From: Citrobacter sp. 18056
GTDB lineage: Bacteria > Pseudomonadota > Gammaproteobacteria > Enterobacterales > Enterobacteriaceae
Length of the DNA stretch: 64,000 nucleotides
NCBI GenBank assembly: GCA_902706235.1
Contig: CACSJR010000006.1
Span: 124,001 to 188,000 of the forward strand
Direction: 5' to 3'
Below, in pieces: positions 42,751-52,540 of the stretch (position 1 is its first letter; every line of letters begins with the position of its first letter). The notes below the pieces were generated by a model. The model searched no databases and was not told the DNA's origin. It saw only the letters and a program-made list of their open reading frames with translations. Made by a program: the position numbers and the translations under genes.

Positions 42751-44403
42751 ATGAAATGTTTGAAACGCGGTGTGGCGCTGGCAATGCTGGCAGCATGGTC
42801 GCTGACCAGCCTGCAAGTGCAGGCGTATGAGCAGGATAAAACCTACAAAATCACCATCCTGCATACCAACGACCACCACGGCCATTTCTGGCGCAGTGAA
42901 TACGGAGAATACGGCCTGGCGGCGCAAAAGACGCTGGTGGACGGTATTAGGAGAGAAGTGGCAGCTGAAGGCGGCAGCGTGCTGCTGCTGTCGGGCGGTG
43001 ATATCAACACCGGCGTACCGGAATCTGATTTGCAGGATGCTGAGCCCGATTTCCGCGGTATGAATCTGGTCGGCTACGACGCGATGGCGGTCGGCAATCA
43101 TGAGTTCGACAATCCGCTGTCGGTGCTGCGTCAGCAGGAAAAATGGTCTAAGTTCCCATTCCTGTCCGCCAATATTTACCAGAAAAGCACCGGCGAACGC
43201 CTGTTCAAACCGTGGGCGCTGTTTAACCGTCAGGGACTGAAAATTGCGGTGATTGGCTTAACCACCGACGACACCGCTAAAATTGGTAACCCGGAAAACT
43301 TCACCGATATCGAATTCCGTAATCCGGCTGAAGAAGCGAAGCTGGTGATTCAGGAGCTGCAGCAAACGCAGAAACCGGACGTCATCCTGGCCGCCACCCA
43401 TATGGGCCACTATGACAACGGCAATCATGGCTCGAACGCACCAGGTGATGTGGAAATGGCGCGCAGCCTGCCAGCCGGTTCATTAGCGATGATTGTGGGT
43501 GGTCACTCACAGGACCCGGTCTGCATGGCGTCAGAGAATAAAAAGCAGGTCGATTACGTGCCGGGCACACCGTGCGCGCCGGATAAGCAAAACGGCATCT
43601 GGATTGTGCAAGCCCATGAATGGGGCAAATACGTGGGCCGCGCAGATTTCGAATTCCGCAATGGCGAGATGAAGCTGGTGCATTATCAGCTTATCCCGGT
43701 CAACCTGAAGAAAAAGGTGACCTACGATAACGGGCAAAGTGAGCGCGTACTTTATACCCCGCAGATCCCGGAAAACCCGCAGATGCTCTCGCTGCTGACC
43801 CCGTTCCAGAACAAAGGTAAAGCACAGCTGGGCGTGAAAGTGGGTGACGTGAATGGCCATCTTGAAGGCGATCGCAGCAAAGTGCGTTTCGTGCAAACCA
43901 ATATGGGGCATCTGATTTTGGCGGCGCAAATGGCGCGCACTAACGCTGATTTTGCGGTAATGAGCGGCGGCGGGATCCGCGATTCCATCGAAGCGGGCAA
44001 AATCACCTACAAAGATGTGCTGAAAGTGCAGCCGTTCGGCAACGTGGTGGTGTATGTCGACATGACTGGCAAAGACGTGACGGATTATCTGACGGCGGTC
44101 GCGCAGATGAAACCGGATTCAGGGGCATATCCTCAGTTTGCAAACGTCAGTTTTGTGGCGAAAGGCGGTCAGCTGAACGACCTGAAAATCAAAGGCGAGC
44201 CGATTGACCCGAACAAAACCTACCGTATGGCGACGCTGAGTTTTAACGCCACTGGCGGTGATGGTTATCCGCATATCGACAGCAAACCTGGCTATGTGAA
44301 TACCGGGTTTATCGATGCCGAAGTGCTGAAACAATATGTTGAGCAGAACTCACCGTTGGATGTGAATGCTTACGAACCGAAAGGGGAAGTGAGCTGGCAG
44401 TAA
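42751..44403 (+). CDS. ushA: Periplasmic UDP-sugar hydrolase / 5'-nucleotidase
   Basis: This 550-residue periplasmic metallo-enzyme splits UDP-glucose and dephosphorylates nucleotides for salvage. The signal peptide has a likely cut after LQVQA (residue 25). The metallophosphatase motifs ILHTNDHHGHF, GGDINTG, GNHEFD and GGHSQ, and the C-terminal substrate domain with NATGGDGYP, are intact. GGGAGAG precedes the ATG at 42751; 30 extra upstream codons are not homologous. Confidence 0.96.
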   Translation: MKCLKRGVALAMLAAWSLTSLQVQAYEQDKTYKITILHTNDHHGHFWRSEYGEYGLAAQKTLVDGIRREVAAEGGSVLLLSGGDINTGVPESDLQDAEPDFRGMNLVGYDAMAVGNHEFDNPLSVLRQQEKWSKFPFLSANIYQKSTGERLFKPWALFNRQGLKIAVIGLTTDDTAKIGNPENFTDIEFRNPAEEAKLVIQELQQTQKPDVILAATHMGHYDNGNHGSNAPGDVEMARSLPAGSLAMIVGGHSQDPVCMASENKKQVDYVPGTPCAPDKQNGIWIVQAHEWGKYVGRADFEFRNGEMKLVHYQLIPVNLKKKVTYDNGQSERVLYTPQIPENPQMLSLLTPFQNKGKAQLGVKVGDVNGHLEGDRSKVRFVQTNMGHLILAAQMARTNADFAVMSGGGIRDSIEAGKITYKDVLKVQPFGNVVVYVDMTGKDVTDYLTAVAQMKPDSGAYPQFANVSFVAKGGQLNDLKIKGEPIDPNKTYRMATLSFNATGGDGYPHIDSKPGYVNTGFIDAEVLKQYVEQNSPLDVNAYEPKGEVSWQ

Positions 44404-44427
44404 GTTGTCTTTGAAGAGAACTGTTTT

Positions 44428-44460
44428 GTCGGTCCGGCGGCGCAAGCTGACCGGGCCGAC
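44428..44460. repeat. REP-like palindrome between ushA and ybaK
   Basis: GTCGGTCCGG pairs with CCGGGCCGAC (one T-G wobble) across a 13-base loop, between converging genes. It may act as a bidirectional terminator or a REP unit. Confidence 0.65.
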
Positions 44461-44474
44461 GCCTTCTTGGGCCA

Positions 44475-44954
44475 TTAATCCTGTCGCGCAATATCCGCAA
44501 ATTTCGCATCCAGCATTTTGGCCAAATCGCTCGCCGCTAATTCAATATCCAGCCCGCGTCTTCCACCAGAAACATAAATCGTCTCGAAAGTCTGAGCTGG
44601 AGCGTCAATCAGCGTCGGCAGGCGTTTCTTCTGCCCCAGCGGGCTAATGCCGCCCACCAGATACCCGGTGATGCGCTGGGCGACCATCGGATCGGCCATA
44701 TCGACTTTCTTCGCGCCCAATGCTTTGGCGACTTTTTTCAAATCCAGCTGCGTCGCGACGGGGGTCACGGCGACGGCCAGATGCTTCATATCGCCATTCA
44801 TCGCGACCAAAAGCGTTTTGTAAACCTGGTCCGCATTCAGGCCGAGTTTACGCACGGCTTCATCGCCAAAGTCGGTTTCATTTGGATCGTGATCGTAGCT
44901 ATGGAGCTGGAAAGAGATCTTGTTTTTTTCGAGTAACTTAACGGCGGGAGTCAT
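44475..44954 (-). CDS. ybaK: Cys-tRNA(Pro)/Cys-tRNA(Cys) deacylase YbaK
   Basis: This 159-residue editing enzyme hydrolyses cysteine wrongly attached to tRNA(Pro), protecting proline codons. Its fold is that of the ProRS INS editing domain. The conserved lysine region (YKTLLV) and the [10 protein letters not shown] motif are present, and the length fits E. coli YbaK. The ATG at 44954 has AAGGA upstream; 60 extra open codons have no homology. Confidence 0.94.
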   Translation of the reverse strand: MTPAVKLLEKNKISFQLHSYDHDPNETDFGDEAVRKLGLNADQVYKTLLVAMNGDMKHLAVAVTPVATQLDLKKVAKALGAKKVDMADPMVAQRITGYLVGGISPLGQKKRLPTLIDAPAQTFETIYVSGGRRGLDIELAASDLAKMLDAKFADIARQD

Positions 44955-45040
44955 AACCATCCTTCTTACAACCGGGGTGAACTGGGGCCAGCATACGCCT
45001 GAAGATTGTCGAAAAAATAGTACTATCTTGCGCAATAGTG

Positions 45041-45070
45041 TTGGCAGTGATGCTGACTTTGAGCGACAAT
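45041..45070 (+). promoter_or_regulatory. Probable sigma-70 promoter of chiX
   Basis: TTGGCA at 45041-45046 and GACAAT at 45065-45070 are separated by 18 bp, placing the start near 45077. Confidence 0.6.
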
Positions 45071-45076
45071 CTGAGG

Positions 45077-45156
45077 ATCCGAAGTGCGAACTTCGGGATA
45101 ATAATAACGATGAAATTCCTCTTTGACGGGCCAATAGAAATATTGGCCACTTTTTT
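45077..45156 (+). ncRNA. chiX: Small regulatory RNA ChiX (SroB/MicM)
   Basis: The segment from 45110 to 45136 (ATGAAATTCCTCTTTGACGG and onward to CCAATAG) is the same as E. coli ChiX, including the region that pairs with the chiP and chbB leaders. The 3' end is an intrinsic terminator: GGCCAATA and TATTGGCC around GAAA, then ACTTTTTT. The location between ybaK and ybaP is also the E. coli one. ChiX is an Hfq-bound RNA that silences chitoporin until chitosugars induce a decoy transcript. The 5' hairpin (CCGAAGT, GCGA, ACTTCGG) has a different sequence from E. coli. The 5' end is estimated from the promoter. Confidence 0.93.
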
Positions 45157-45958
45157 ATTTACGCGTTGATCGCAGCATCGACGGCAAATTTCCTTCCCCA
45201 TATAAATGCAGTGCCCCGACGGCAACCACATAGCGCCCCGGCGGCAACGTGTGCAATTTTTCTCGCCAGGCCAGGTTTCGCTGATGCATCAACACGTCGT
45301 ACAGCGAGTGGCTGAACGTATTCGGCAGCGACGGTGTTTCGCCCGGCGGCTGCTCCATCCACCAGCCAATCATCACTTGCAGCAAACGTGCATTGGTGTG
45401 CCAGTGGGTCAGGGTATCTTCCAGCAGCGCCAGCCCGTTGTCAGGCATATCACGCAGTAGCGCTATCTGGCTCTCAGCCCCTTCCAGTTCGATGACCTTA
45501 CGGTTAGCTTCCCGCGCGGTATTTAACAGCTGATAATCAATCCCGTAATCAGGACGTAAACCCAGCTTTTGTGCCTGCGTGGCTTGCAGCACCATCGCCA
45601 CTTGCCACAGCGGCTGGATGTCGAACAGCGCTACGGAAAGCCCGAGCTCATCGGTCAGCTTTTCCAGCTGCTGGAAACAGGCTTCACTCAGACGCTCACG
45701 CAACGGTGGATGCGCTGGGAGATCACGAAACGGCGTCTCGCTGCCGGTGATATCGGCTTCGACGATCAGCGCATCGGCCTGCTGAATCAGTTTGATCAAC
45801 CGCGGGGGGAGCGGCGACATATCGCGAGTGCCCATATGAATGCTGCCGACCAGGTGCAGCTGTTGCCCACCTGCCAGCGTGATGTCCATGCCGGGCCAGG
45901 TGTAACGGCCGCGGAACAGGGCGCACAGTGAAGATTTTATTCGTTGAAACAGTCCCAT
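45155..45958 (-). CDS. ybaP: TraB/GumN family protein YbaP
   Basis: This 267-residue protein of unknown function is related to the TIKI/TraB metalloprotease-like superfamily. The typical motifs [16 protein letters not shown] and [14 protein letters not shown], with conserved Gly-His and Glu residues, are present. The start at 45958 matches the E. coli N-terminus and has GGAG upstream. It ends at the T-run of the opposite-strand chiX terminator, so the two genes meet tail to tail. Confidence 0.9.
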   Translation of the reverse strand: MGLFQRIKSSLCALFRGRYTWPGMDITLAGGQQLHLVGSIHMGTRDMSPLPPRLIKLIQQADALIVEADITGSETPFRDLPAHPPLRERLSEACFQQLEKLTDELGLSVALFDIQPLWQVAMVLQATQAQKLGLRPDYGIDYQLLNTAREANRKVIELEGAESQIALLRDMPDNGLALLEDTLTHWHTNARLLQVMIGWWMEQPPGETPSLPNTFSHSLYDVLMHQRNLAWREKLHTLPPGRYVVAVGALHLYGEGNLPSMLRSTRK

Positions 45959-46015
45959 ACGCGCTCCGCGAAGATAAAGGATCATGCTAACGCGTCAGGG
46001 TTGGGCGCTCAATGC

Positions 46016-46765
46016 CTAAATCACCGCCAGCCCCTGTTTCTGGCAGGCGGTGTGCAACTCCTTATCCAGCGAATGTTCCACGATAAGCGTACTCGCCATG
46101 CTGAGTTCGCCAATGGCGAACGCCGACGCGCTGCTCAGCTTTTCCTGCGACGCCATCACCACCGTTTCGGCCGCACGCCCGGCCAGCGCGCGCTTCACGC
46201 AGGCTTCTTCGTAATTGCCGGTAGTGAAACCCGCACTCGGATGGACGCCGGTCACGCCCATAAAAAACAGGTCAGCATTGATTCGACCGAGTGATTCAAG
46301 CATGGCCGCTCCCATCGTGACTACCGAATGCCGGAACAGAACACCGCCGAGCAAAATCACCTCCACCTTTGGAAAATCCACCAGCGCAACGGCAATTGTC
46401 GGGCTGTGCGTCACGGCGCTGAAGGACAGATCCAAGGGTAACTGTTTCACCAGCGCGTGGGTGGTGGTGCCGCCGTCGAGAATCACAACCTGGCCGGGCT
46501 GGATCAGCTGCACGGCTTTCTGAGCCACTGCCTGTTTACTCCCGGACTGCACGTTTTTGCGCGTTTCTAACGGTGCTATGGCATCAGAAATCGGCAGCGC
46601 CCCACCGTGCACGCGCTGCAGCAGACCCTCGGCCGCCAGTTCGCGCAAATCCCGGCGGATGGAGTCCTCGGAGATCCCGAAATGCTGACTCAGCGCACCG
46701 GAATGGACCTGCTTTTCTCGCGTCAGGATCTGCAGGATCCGCTGTTTACGTTGGCTGGCGAGCAT
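46016..46765 (-). CDS. DeoR-family transcriptional regulator
   Basis: This 249-residue sugar-type repressor has an N-terminal DeoR helix-turn-helix (residues about 5-57; QHFGISEDSIRRDLRELAAEG) and a C-terminal DeoRC sensor of the ISOCOT fold (ILDGGTTT, VILLGG, FFMGVTGVHPSAGFT). Such proteins usually sense a sugar phosphate. I use the ATG at 46765, which has GAGG six bases upstream. It is divergent from a Nudix gene, its likely target. It occupies the position of ybaQ in E. coli. Confidence 0.87.
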   Translation of the reverse strand: MLASQRKQRILQILTREKQVHSGALSQHFGISEDSIRRDLRELAAEGLLQRVHGGALPISDAIAPLETRKNVQSGSKQAVAQKAVQLIQPGQVVILDGGTTTHALVKQLPLDLSFSAVTHSPTIAVALVDFPKVEVILLGGVLFRHSVVTMGAAMLESLGRINADLFFMGVTGVHPSAGFTTGNYEEACVKRALAGRAAETVVMASQEKLSSASAFAIGELSMASTLIVEHSLDKELHTACQKQGLAVI

Positions 46766-46848
46766 GTCATACCTCATTCATGATTATTCTTGATTGTGCA
46801 CGATTATGCATGGTAGCGTTTTTAAAGTCATCAGCCGGAGAGAAAAAC

Positions 46849-47433
46849 ATGCAAAAAGCGAACGATCACGTACGTTACCTTGAAACCCAACTGTTATCGG
46901 ACAACTGGTATACCCTCAAAAAATACACCTTCGAACTACGCCGTCAGGACGGGACATGGCAGCAGCAAAGCCGCGAAGCCTATGACCGGGGCCACGGCGC
47001 CACTATTTTGCTCTACAATCGCGATAAAAAAACGGTGGTGCTGACGCGCCAGTTCCGCCTGCCGGTGTATCTGCATGATCAAAATGGTTATCTGATTGAG
47101 GCAGCTGCGGGTTTGCTTGATAACGCCTCGCCGGAGCAGCGCATCATCGCCGAAGCGCAGGAAGAAACGGGCTTTCAGATTGCCGAGCCGGAGAAAATCT
47201 TTGAGGCCTTCATGAGCCCGGGCTCGGTGACCGAAAAACTCTATTTCTTTATCGCTGAATACCGCGAACAGGACCGAAGCGGGCAGGGCGGGGGTATTGA
47301 AGCCGAAGGCGAAGATATCGAAGTGCTGGAATGGTCGCTAGAGAAGGCGCTGGCAGCGGTGTGCAGCGGGGAAATTCAGGATGGCAAAACGATCATGTTG
47401 CTGCAGTATCTGGCCCTTAACGTCCTGAATTAA
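46849..47433 (+). CDS. NudK-like Nudix hydrolase
   Basis: This 194-residue protein resembles the GDP-mannose pyrophosphatase NudK along its whole length (LLSDNWYTL, YDRGHGATILLYN, VLTRQFRLPVY, FMSPGSVTEKLYFFIAEY). The Nudix box GLLDNASPEQRIIAEAQEETGF keeps the metal-binding AEAQEE glutamates, but the first Glu of the consensus (GX5E) is Ser. It could hydrolyse an NDP-sugar; the substrate may differ from NudK. GGAGAG precedes the ATG. Divergent from the DeoR gene and 15 bases from the end of copA. Confidence 0.83.
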   Translation: MQKANDHVRYLETQLLSDNWYTLKKYTFELRRQDGTWQQQSREAYDRGHGATILLYNRDKKTVVLTRQFRLPVYLHDQNGYLIEAAAGLLDNASPEQRIIAEAQEETGFQIAEPEKIFEAFMSPGSVTEKLYFFIAEYREQDRSGQGGGIEAEGEDIEVLEWSLEKALAAVCSGEIQDGKTIMLLQYLALNVLN

Positions 47434-47448
47434 GGGCCAGATGAGGCG

Positions 47449-49950
47449 TTACGCTTTCGGTTTAAACCGCAGCAGGCGGTTAGCGTTACTGACCACGGTG
47501 ATGGACGACAGCGCCATCGCCGCCCCCGCGACCACCGGGTTGAGTAGCGTACCGGTCAGTGGCCAGAGGATCCCGGCGGCAATCGGAATGCCGAGCGAGT
47601 TGTAAATAAATGCCCCCAGCAGGTTCTGCTTCATGTTACGCAGCGTCGCTTTTGAGATAGCCAGCGCATCCGCCACGCCGACCAGGCTATGGCGCATCAG
47701 GGTGATGGCTGCGGTTTCTATGGCAACGTCGCTGCCGCCGCCCATCGCGATACCCACTTCCGCTTGCGCCAACGCCGGGGCGTCGTTGATACCGTCGCCG
47801 ACCATCGCGACTTTCCGGCCCTCAGCCTGCAATTTTTTAATCGCTTCGGCTTTGCCATCCGGTAATACGCCGGCCATTACCTCATCGATACCCGCTTCTT
47901 TGGCAATCGCCCGGGCGGTAATCGGGTTATCGCCCGTCAGCATCACCAGGCGATAGCCTTCCTGGTGCAGTCTTTTCAGGGCAGCAACGCTGTCAGCCCG
48001 CAGCGGGTCACGAATGGCAAACAGCGCCGCGACTTTGCCGTCGACTGCCAGAAGTACCGGCGTCGCCCCTTTGGCTGCCTGCGCTACAAGCTCTGGATCA
48101 ATATCTGATGTAGCAATCTGCTGCTCATTTAGCAGGGCCTGATTCCCCAGCAGCAATGCGTGGCCTTCGGCCTCGCCACTCACACCCAGACCCCGCAGGG
48201 TACGGAACGCGGAAATCTGTGGCAGTTGTGTTTCACCGGCTTTTTCAATAATGGCGTGAGCCAGCGGGTGGCTGGATCCTTGTTCAAGTGCGGCGGCAAG
48301 GCGTAGGGCCTGCGCTTCATTAATATCACCGTAGGTTTTCACTGCCACGACCTGCGGTTTGCCTTCGGTCAGGGTGCCGGTTTTATCGAACACCAGTGTA
48401 TCCAGCTCGCTTGCTCGCTGCAGCGCATCGGCGTCACGCACCAGTACGCCATATTCAGCCGCGCGGCCAACCCCGGCGATAATCGACATCGGCGTTGCCA
48501 GCCCCAATGCACACGGACAGGCGATGATCAGCACCGTGGTGGCAATCACCAGGGTGTAGACAATCTGCGGCGCCGGGCCGAAGAAATACCAGATGGCGGC
48601 GCTCAGTAACGCAATGGCGACCACCGCCGGGACAAACACGGCGGAGATGCGGTCAGCCAGCTGGCCGATTTCCGGTTTGCTGCTTTGGGCCTGGCGTACC
48701 ATGCGAATAATGCGCGACAGCGTGGTGTGGCTGCCGACCGCACTGGCACGGAACAGTACGCTCCCATCCTGCACTACCGTCCCGGCGTGAATGTTGTCGC
48801 CGTCACTTTTTTGCTGTGGAACCGGTTCGCCGGTCAGCATCGCTTCGTCAAACCACGCTTCACCCTGAGTGATGTCACCATCAACCGGAACGCGGTCGCC
48901 GGTGGCCAGACGCAGCGTCATGCCCGGCTGTACGTCTGCCAGCGGCACTGATATCTCACCCTCTTCCGTTACGACGCGTGCGGTCGGCGGGGTCAGATCG
49001 AGCAGTTTTTCCAGAGCTTTAGAGGAACGCTGGCGAGCACGAGCTTCGAGCATATGGCCGAGGTTTATCAGACCGATGATCATCGCGCTGGCTTCATAAT
49101 AAAGATGTCGGGCTTCCATCGGGAACCACTGCGGCCAAAGATTGACGCTCATCGAATAGAGCCAGGCCACGCCAGTACCGAGGGCGACCAGCGTATCCAT
49201 GGTCGCGGTGCGATTCTTGAGGCTTTTCCATGCGCTGGTGTAGAAGTGGCCCCCGGCAAAGACCATCACGCCGAGCGTCACCAGACCAATCATCAGCCAC
49301 AGGGATCGATTGGCGTCGGTGACCATCATGTTATCGCCGAACATTCCCCAGACCATCACCGGAACACCGACCAGCAGCGCGACAATCGCCTGCCAGCGGA
49401 AGCGTTTCATGGTGGCGACGGCGGTTTCCTGCTGACGCTCGCGACGCTTCACATCATCTTCAATCGCTTCTGCACCGTAGCCCGCTTTTTCCACCGCCTG
49501 CACTAAATCGGTGGCGGCCGCACTGCCCATTATCAGCGCCGTGCGTTCCGCCAGATTGACCCGTGCCTGGGTGACGCCCGGAACGGCAGCAAGCGCGTTC
49601 TGAACCCGGGAGACACAACTGGCGCAGCTCATGCCGTTGATCAGCAGCTGTTGGCTGTCATCAAGGTCATCGGCTGCCGGAAGCGCTGAAGGGACCGCTG
49701 TCAGTGCTTCCGACGGGATTGATGACTCTGTCAGCGGGTTAGCCTTTGGGTGGCTAAGCTCCGCCCCGTATCCGGCCTGTTTAATGGTATCGATTAACTG
49801 TTCCGCACTGGCACTACCGGTGACATGCGCTTCAGTGGTTGTCACGTCTGCCTGAGAGACGTCCGGACGTTGCTCCAGAGCTTCTTTAACGCGTTTGACG
49901 CAGTGGCCGCAGGTGAGGCCGTCCAGCGTAAGATCAATAATTTGAGACAT
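47449..49950 (-). CDS. copA: Cu(I)-exporting P1B-type ATPase CopA
   Basis: This 833-residue inner-membrane pump expels Cu(I) to the periplasm. Two N-terminal metal-binding domains carry GLTCGHC (Cys14, Cys17) and GMSCASC. Then come eight membrane helices with the CPC metal site, TGEP, the phosphorylated Asp522 in DKTGT, and GDGINDAP. I use the ATG at 49950, seven bases after AGGAG; an ATG two codons earlier is too close to that site. The CueR-controlled promoter lies upstream. Confidence 0.96.
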   Translation of the reverse strand: MSQIIDLTLDGLTCGHCVKRVKEALEQRPDVSQADVTTTEAHVTGSASAEQLIDTIKQAGYGAELSHPKANPLTESSIPSEALTAVPSALPAADDLDDSQQLLINGMSCASCVSRVQNALAAVPGVTQARVNLAERTALIMGSAAATDLVQAVEKAGYGAEAIEDDVKRRERQQETAVATMKRFRWQAIVALLVGVPVMVWGMFGDNMMVTDANRSLWLMIGLVTLGVMVFAGGHFYTSAWKSLKNRTATMDTLVALGTGVAWLYSMSVNLWPQWFPMEARHLYYEASAMIIGLINLGHMLEARARQRSSKALEKLLDLTPPTARVVTEEGEISVPLADVQPGMTLRLATGDRVPVDGDITQGEAWFDEAMLTGEPVPQQKSDGDNIHAGTVVQDGSVLFRASAVGSHTTLSRIIRMVRQAQSSKPEIGQLADRISAVFVPAVVAIALLSAAIWYFFGPAPQIVYTLVIATTVLIIACPCALGLATPMSIIAGVGRAAEYGVLVRDADALQRASELDTLVFDKTGTLTEGKPQVVAVKTYGDINEAQALRLAAALEQGSSHPLAHAIIEKAGETQLPQISAFRTLRGLGVSGEAEGHALLLGNQALLNEQQIATSDIDPELVAQAAKGATPVLLAVDGKVAALFAIRDPLRADSVAALKRLHQEGYRLVMLTGDNPITARAIAKEAGIDEVMAGVLPDGKAEAIKKLQAEGRKVAMVGDGINDAPALAQAEVGIAMGGGSDVAIETAAITLMRHSLVGVADALAISKATLRNMKQNLLGAFIYNSLGIPIAAGILWPLTGTLLNPVVAGAAMALSSITVVSNANRLLRFKPKA

Positions 49951-50016
49951 ATTCATTCTCCTGATGGATTAGCCGACAAACCGCGTCGACACTGTTTCTT
50001 TCTATCACTGTGATAA

Positions 50017-50047
50017 AGCTTAAACCTTCCATCAAGGGGAAGGTCAA
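50017..50047 (-). promoter_or_regulatory. CueR-activated promoter of copA
   Basis: On the reverse strand, TTGACC (50042-50047) and TAAGCT (50017-50022) are separated by 19 bp, the overlong spacer typical of MerR-family promoters. The 21-bp CueR palindrome at 50024-50044 has arms ACCTTCC and GGAAGGT, as in E. coli copA. Confidence 0.93.
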
Positions 50048-50190
50048 GGGTGATTTACAAAAGGCGTCGTTAACGATAAATTCCCGGTCAAATCACAGGG
50101 TATCTCTGATTTACCCCAGTAAAACAAAATGCTGCTGTGCAAATCACTTATACTGCCGACAACGTGATCAATCTAAGTCCTCTCACTGGT

Positions 50191-51651
50191 ATGTATATTT
50201 CGACACGCATTAAAGTGGTTATCCATCTCTGCGCTTTCCTCGTTGTGCTGTATAGCCTGACGATGCTTCCGCCCATGCTACTGGCACTGGTGGATAAGGA
50301 GCGTAGCCTGTTTGCGTTTCTGTCGACGTTTGCCATTTTCTTCCCCGCCGGGCTGATTGGCTGGGGGCTAACGCGCCAGTCGAAAATCCAGCTCGAAACT
50401 CGTGATGGCTTTATCATCATCGTTCTGTTTTGGCTGCTGTTTTCGTTGATAAGCGCCATGCCGCTGTGGCTGGATGATTCGCTTAATATTTCCCTGGCCG
50501 ACGCGATGTTTGAGGGCGTGTCCGGGATAACCACCACCGGGGCGTCGATTTTCAGTGACGTGACGCATCTGCCGCGTTCGATTCTCTATTACCGTTCACA
50601 GTTGAACTTTATTGGCGGGTTAGGCGTTATCGTCCTGGCGGTTGCGGTGTTGCCGCTGCTGGGTATCGGGGGCATGAAGCTGTATCAGTCAGAAATGCCG
50701 GGTCCGTTTAAAGAAGAGCGCCTGACGCCGCGTCTGGCGGACACCTCCAAAAGCCTGTGGTTCACCTACATGCTGCTGGGCATGACCTGCACACTGGCGT
50801 TTTACCTTGCCGGAATGCCGTTTTTCGATGCGCTTTGCCACGGTTTATCGACCGTTTCACTGGGCGGTTTTTCCACCCAAAGCGAGAGTATTGGCTACTA
50901 CAACAGCTACGCCATCGAACTGGTGGCGGGCGGGTTTTCGCTGCTGTCGGCGGTGAACTTTACCCTTTATTTCGTCGCACTTTCGCGCCGCAGTCTTAAG
51001 CCTTTTCGCCGCAACAGCGAGCTGCGCTTTTTCCTCTGCGTGGTGATGTTGGTGGTCGCGATAATTACCTTCGAAGTCTGGCGGGCAGGAATGTACGCGC
51101 TGCCTGCGTCGTTCGTGCACTCCTTCTTCCTCGTCAGCTCAATGATTACTGATAATGGGCTGGCGACGGCGGATTACGCTTCGTGGCCCACGCACGTGGT
51201 GGTTTTACTGTTGTCGGCGAGCTTCTTCGGCGGCTGTGTGGGGTCAACCTGTGGCGGGATTAAGGCGCTGCGATTCCTGATCCTGTTCCGCCAGAGCCGC
51301 CACGAAGTGCACCAGTTGGCACATCCGCGCGCCATCATGAGCGTGCGCGTGGGCAACACGGTGATTAACGACAGGGTGATGCGATCGGTCTGGAGTTTCT
51401 TCTTTTTATACATTTTCTGCACCTGTTCATTCATTTGGGCGCTGAATCTCTTGGGCTACGATCTGCTCACATCGTTTGCCTCCGTCGCCGCCTGCATCAA
51501 TAATATGGGCCTGGGATTTGGCGCGACCGCGACGGGCTTCGGTACGCTCGACAATACCGCCAAATATCTGTTGTGCGGGGCGATGCTGCTGGGCCGTCTG
51601 GAGATTTATCCGGTGTTGATCCTCTTGTCGAGGACCTTCTGGCGCAGTTAA
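50191..51651 (+). CDS. trkG: TrkG-type potassium uptake protein
   Basis: This 486-residue inner-membrane protein has the four M1-P-M2 repeats of the Trk/Ktr/HKT family; the selectivity-filter glycines are in TTTGAS, STVSLGGF, TDNGLAT and NNMGLGFG. It takes up potassium with TrkA. Stretches such as RSQLNFIGGLGVIVLAVAVL, DTSKSLW and LATADYASWPTH follow E. coli TrkG (485 residues) much more closely than TrkH. In E. coli K-12 trkG lies in the Rac prophage; here it lies between copA and cueR with no phage genes. The ATG at 50191 has a weak ribosome binding site; an alternative GTG lies at 50137. Confidence 0.88.
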   Translation: MYISTRIKVVIHLCAFLVVLYSLTMLPPMLLALVDKERSLFAFLSTFAIFFPAGLIGWGLTRQSKIQLETRDGFIIIVLFWLLFSLISAMPLWLDDSLNISLADAMFEGVSGITTTGASIFSDVTHLPRSILYYRSQLNFIGGLGVIVLAVAVLPLLGIGGMKLYQSEMPGPFKEERLTPRLADTSKSLWFTYMLLGMTCTLAFYLAGMPFFDALCHGLSTVSLGGFSTQSESIGYYNSYAIELVAGGFSLLSAVNFTLYFVALSRRSLKPFRRNSELRFFLCVVMLVVAIITFEVWRAGMYALPASFVHSFFLVSSMITDNGLATADYASWPTHVVVLLLSASFFGGCVGSTCGGIKALRFLILFRQSRHEVHQLAHPRAIMSVRVGNTVINDRVMRSVWSFFFLYIFCTCSFIWALNLLGYDLLTSFASVAACINNMGLGFGATATGFGTLDNTAKYLLCGAMLLGRLEIYPVLILLSRTFWRS

Positions 51652-51683
51652 GCTATTCCCACAACTTATGAGTGGAGGCAGGC

Positions 51684-52091
51684 GTGAATATCAGCGACGT
51701 GGCGAAAAGAACCGGTTTAACCAGCAAAGCGATTCGTTTTTACGAAGAGAAGGGCCTGGTCACCCCGCCGTTGCGCAGCGATAACGGCTACCGCAGCTAC
51801 ACGCAAAAACATCTGGATGAGCTGACGCTGCTGCGTCAGGCGCGTCAGGTGGGGTTCAACCTGGAAGAGTGTGGCGAGCTGGTGGATCTGTTCAACGATC
51901 CGGGGCGTCACAGCGCTGATGTGAAGGCGCGGACGTTGCAGAAAGTAGCCGATATCGAAAAGCACATCACGGAATTGCAGAGTATGCGGGAACAGCTGCT
52001 GGCGCTGGCGGATGCCTGTCCAGGAGATGACAGCGCCGACTGCCCGATTATTGATAATCTGTCCGGCTGCTGTCATCGCAAAAGTAGCTAG
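51684..52091 (+). CDS. cueR: Copper-responsive MerR-family activator CueR
   Basis: This 135-residue activator senses zeptomolar Cu(I) and turns on copA and cueO. The MerR helix-turn-helix ([21 protein letters not shown]), the dimerisation helix and the two Cu ligands Cys112 and Cys120 in [10 protein letters not shown] are intact. It starts at a GTG at 51684, with GGAGG upstream; the longer ATG frame lacks a site. It follows trkG after 32 bases. Its last four bases overlap the end of ybbJ. Confidence 0.96.
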   Translation: MNISDVAKRTGLTSKAIRFYEEKGLVTPPLRSDNGYRSYTQKHLDELTLLRQARQVGFNLEECGELVDLFNDPGRHSADVKARTLQKVADIEKHITELQSMREQLLALADACPGDDSADCPIIDNLSGCCHRKSS

Positions 52092-52540
52092 TGTGGGCGC
52101 ACCTTTAAGGTAATGCCTTCCACGGCGAACACTTCTACGCGGGTGCCTGCCGGAAGATCGTCCTCGGCAAGAACCGGCCATGAGCTGTCGCCGACGCGCA
52201 TATGACCACGACCATTGATGAGTGTCGTATCCAGCGTGAAGATTTTACCGACCAGCTGCTGACCGCGCTGATTGAGCTGGCTGTCGGCGCGCGGCTGTTG
52301 ACGAACACGATTCGACAGCCAACGCCACCACAGCCAGGCGGCGAGCAGCGTCAGCACCGCAAACACCACCCCTTGCCACTCCCAGCCAAACGGCAGCAGC
52401 CAGACCAGCAGGCCGGTGACAATCGCCGCCACGCCGCTCCACAGCAGATAGCCATTCCCGCCTAGCATTTCTGCCGCCAGCAGCACGCCGCCGAGGCTCA
52501 GCCAGAAAATGTGCGGGTGGATGAGAAGGGCGTCAATCAT
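52088..52540 (-). CDS. ybbJ: NfeD-family membrane protein YbbJ
   Basis: This 150-residue inner-membrane protein has hydrophobic segments in its N-terminal half (residues about 8-75) and a C-terminal OB-fold domain (residues about 90-150; [31 protein letters not shown]). NfeD proteins pair with stomatin-like proteins in membrane quality control. Its start overlaps the stop of qmcA by four bases, so the two are translated as a coupled pair. Confidence 0.93.
   Translation of the reverse strand: MIDALLIHPHIFWLSLGGVLLAAEMLGGNGYLLWSGVAAIVTGLLVWLLPFGWEWQGVVFAVLTLLAAWLWWRWLSNRVRQQPRADSQLNQRGQQLVGKIFTLDTTLINGRGHMRVGDSSWPVLAEDDLPAGTRVEVFAVEGITLKVRPH

Noticed and set aside
45110-45169. 19-codon open frame (MKFLFDG...) within chiX
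   Set aside because: There is no ribosome binding site, and the sequence is explained by the conserved ChiX seed and terminator.
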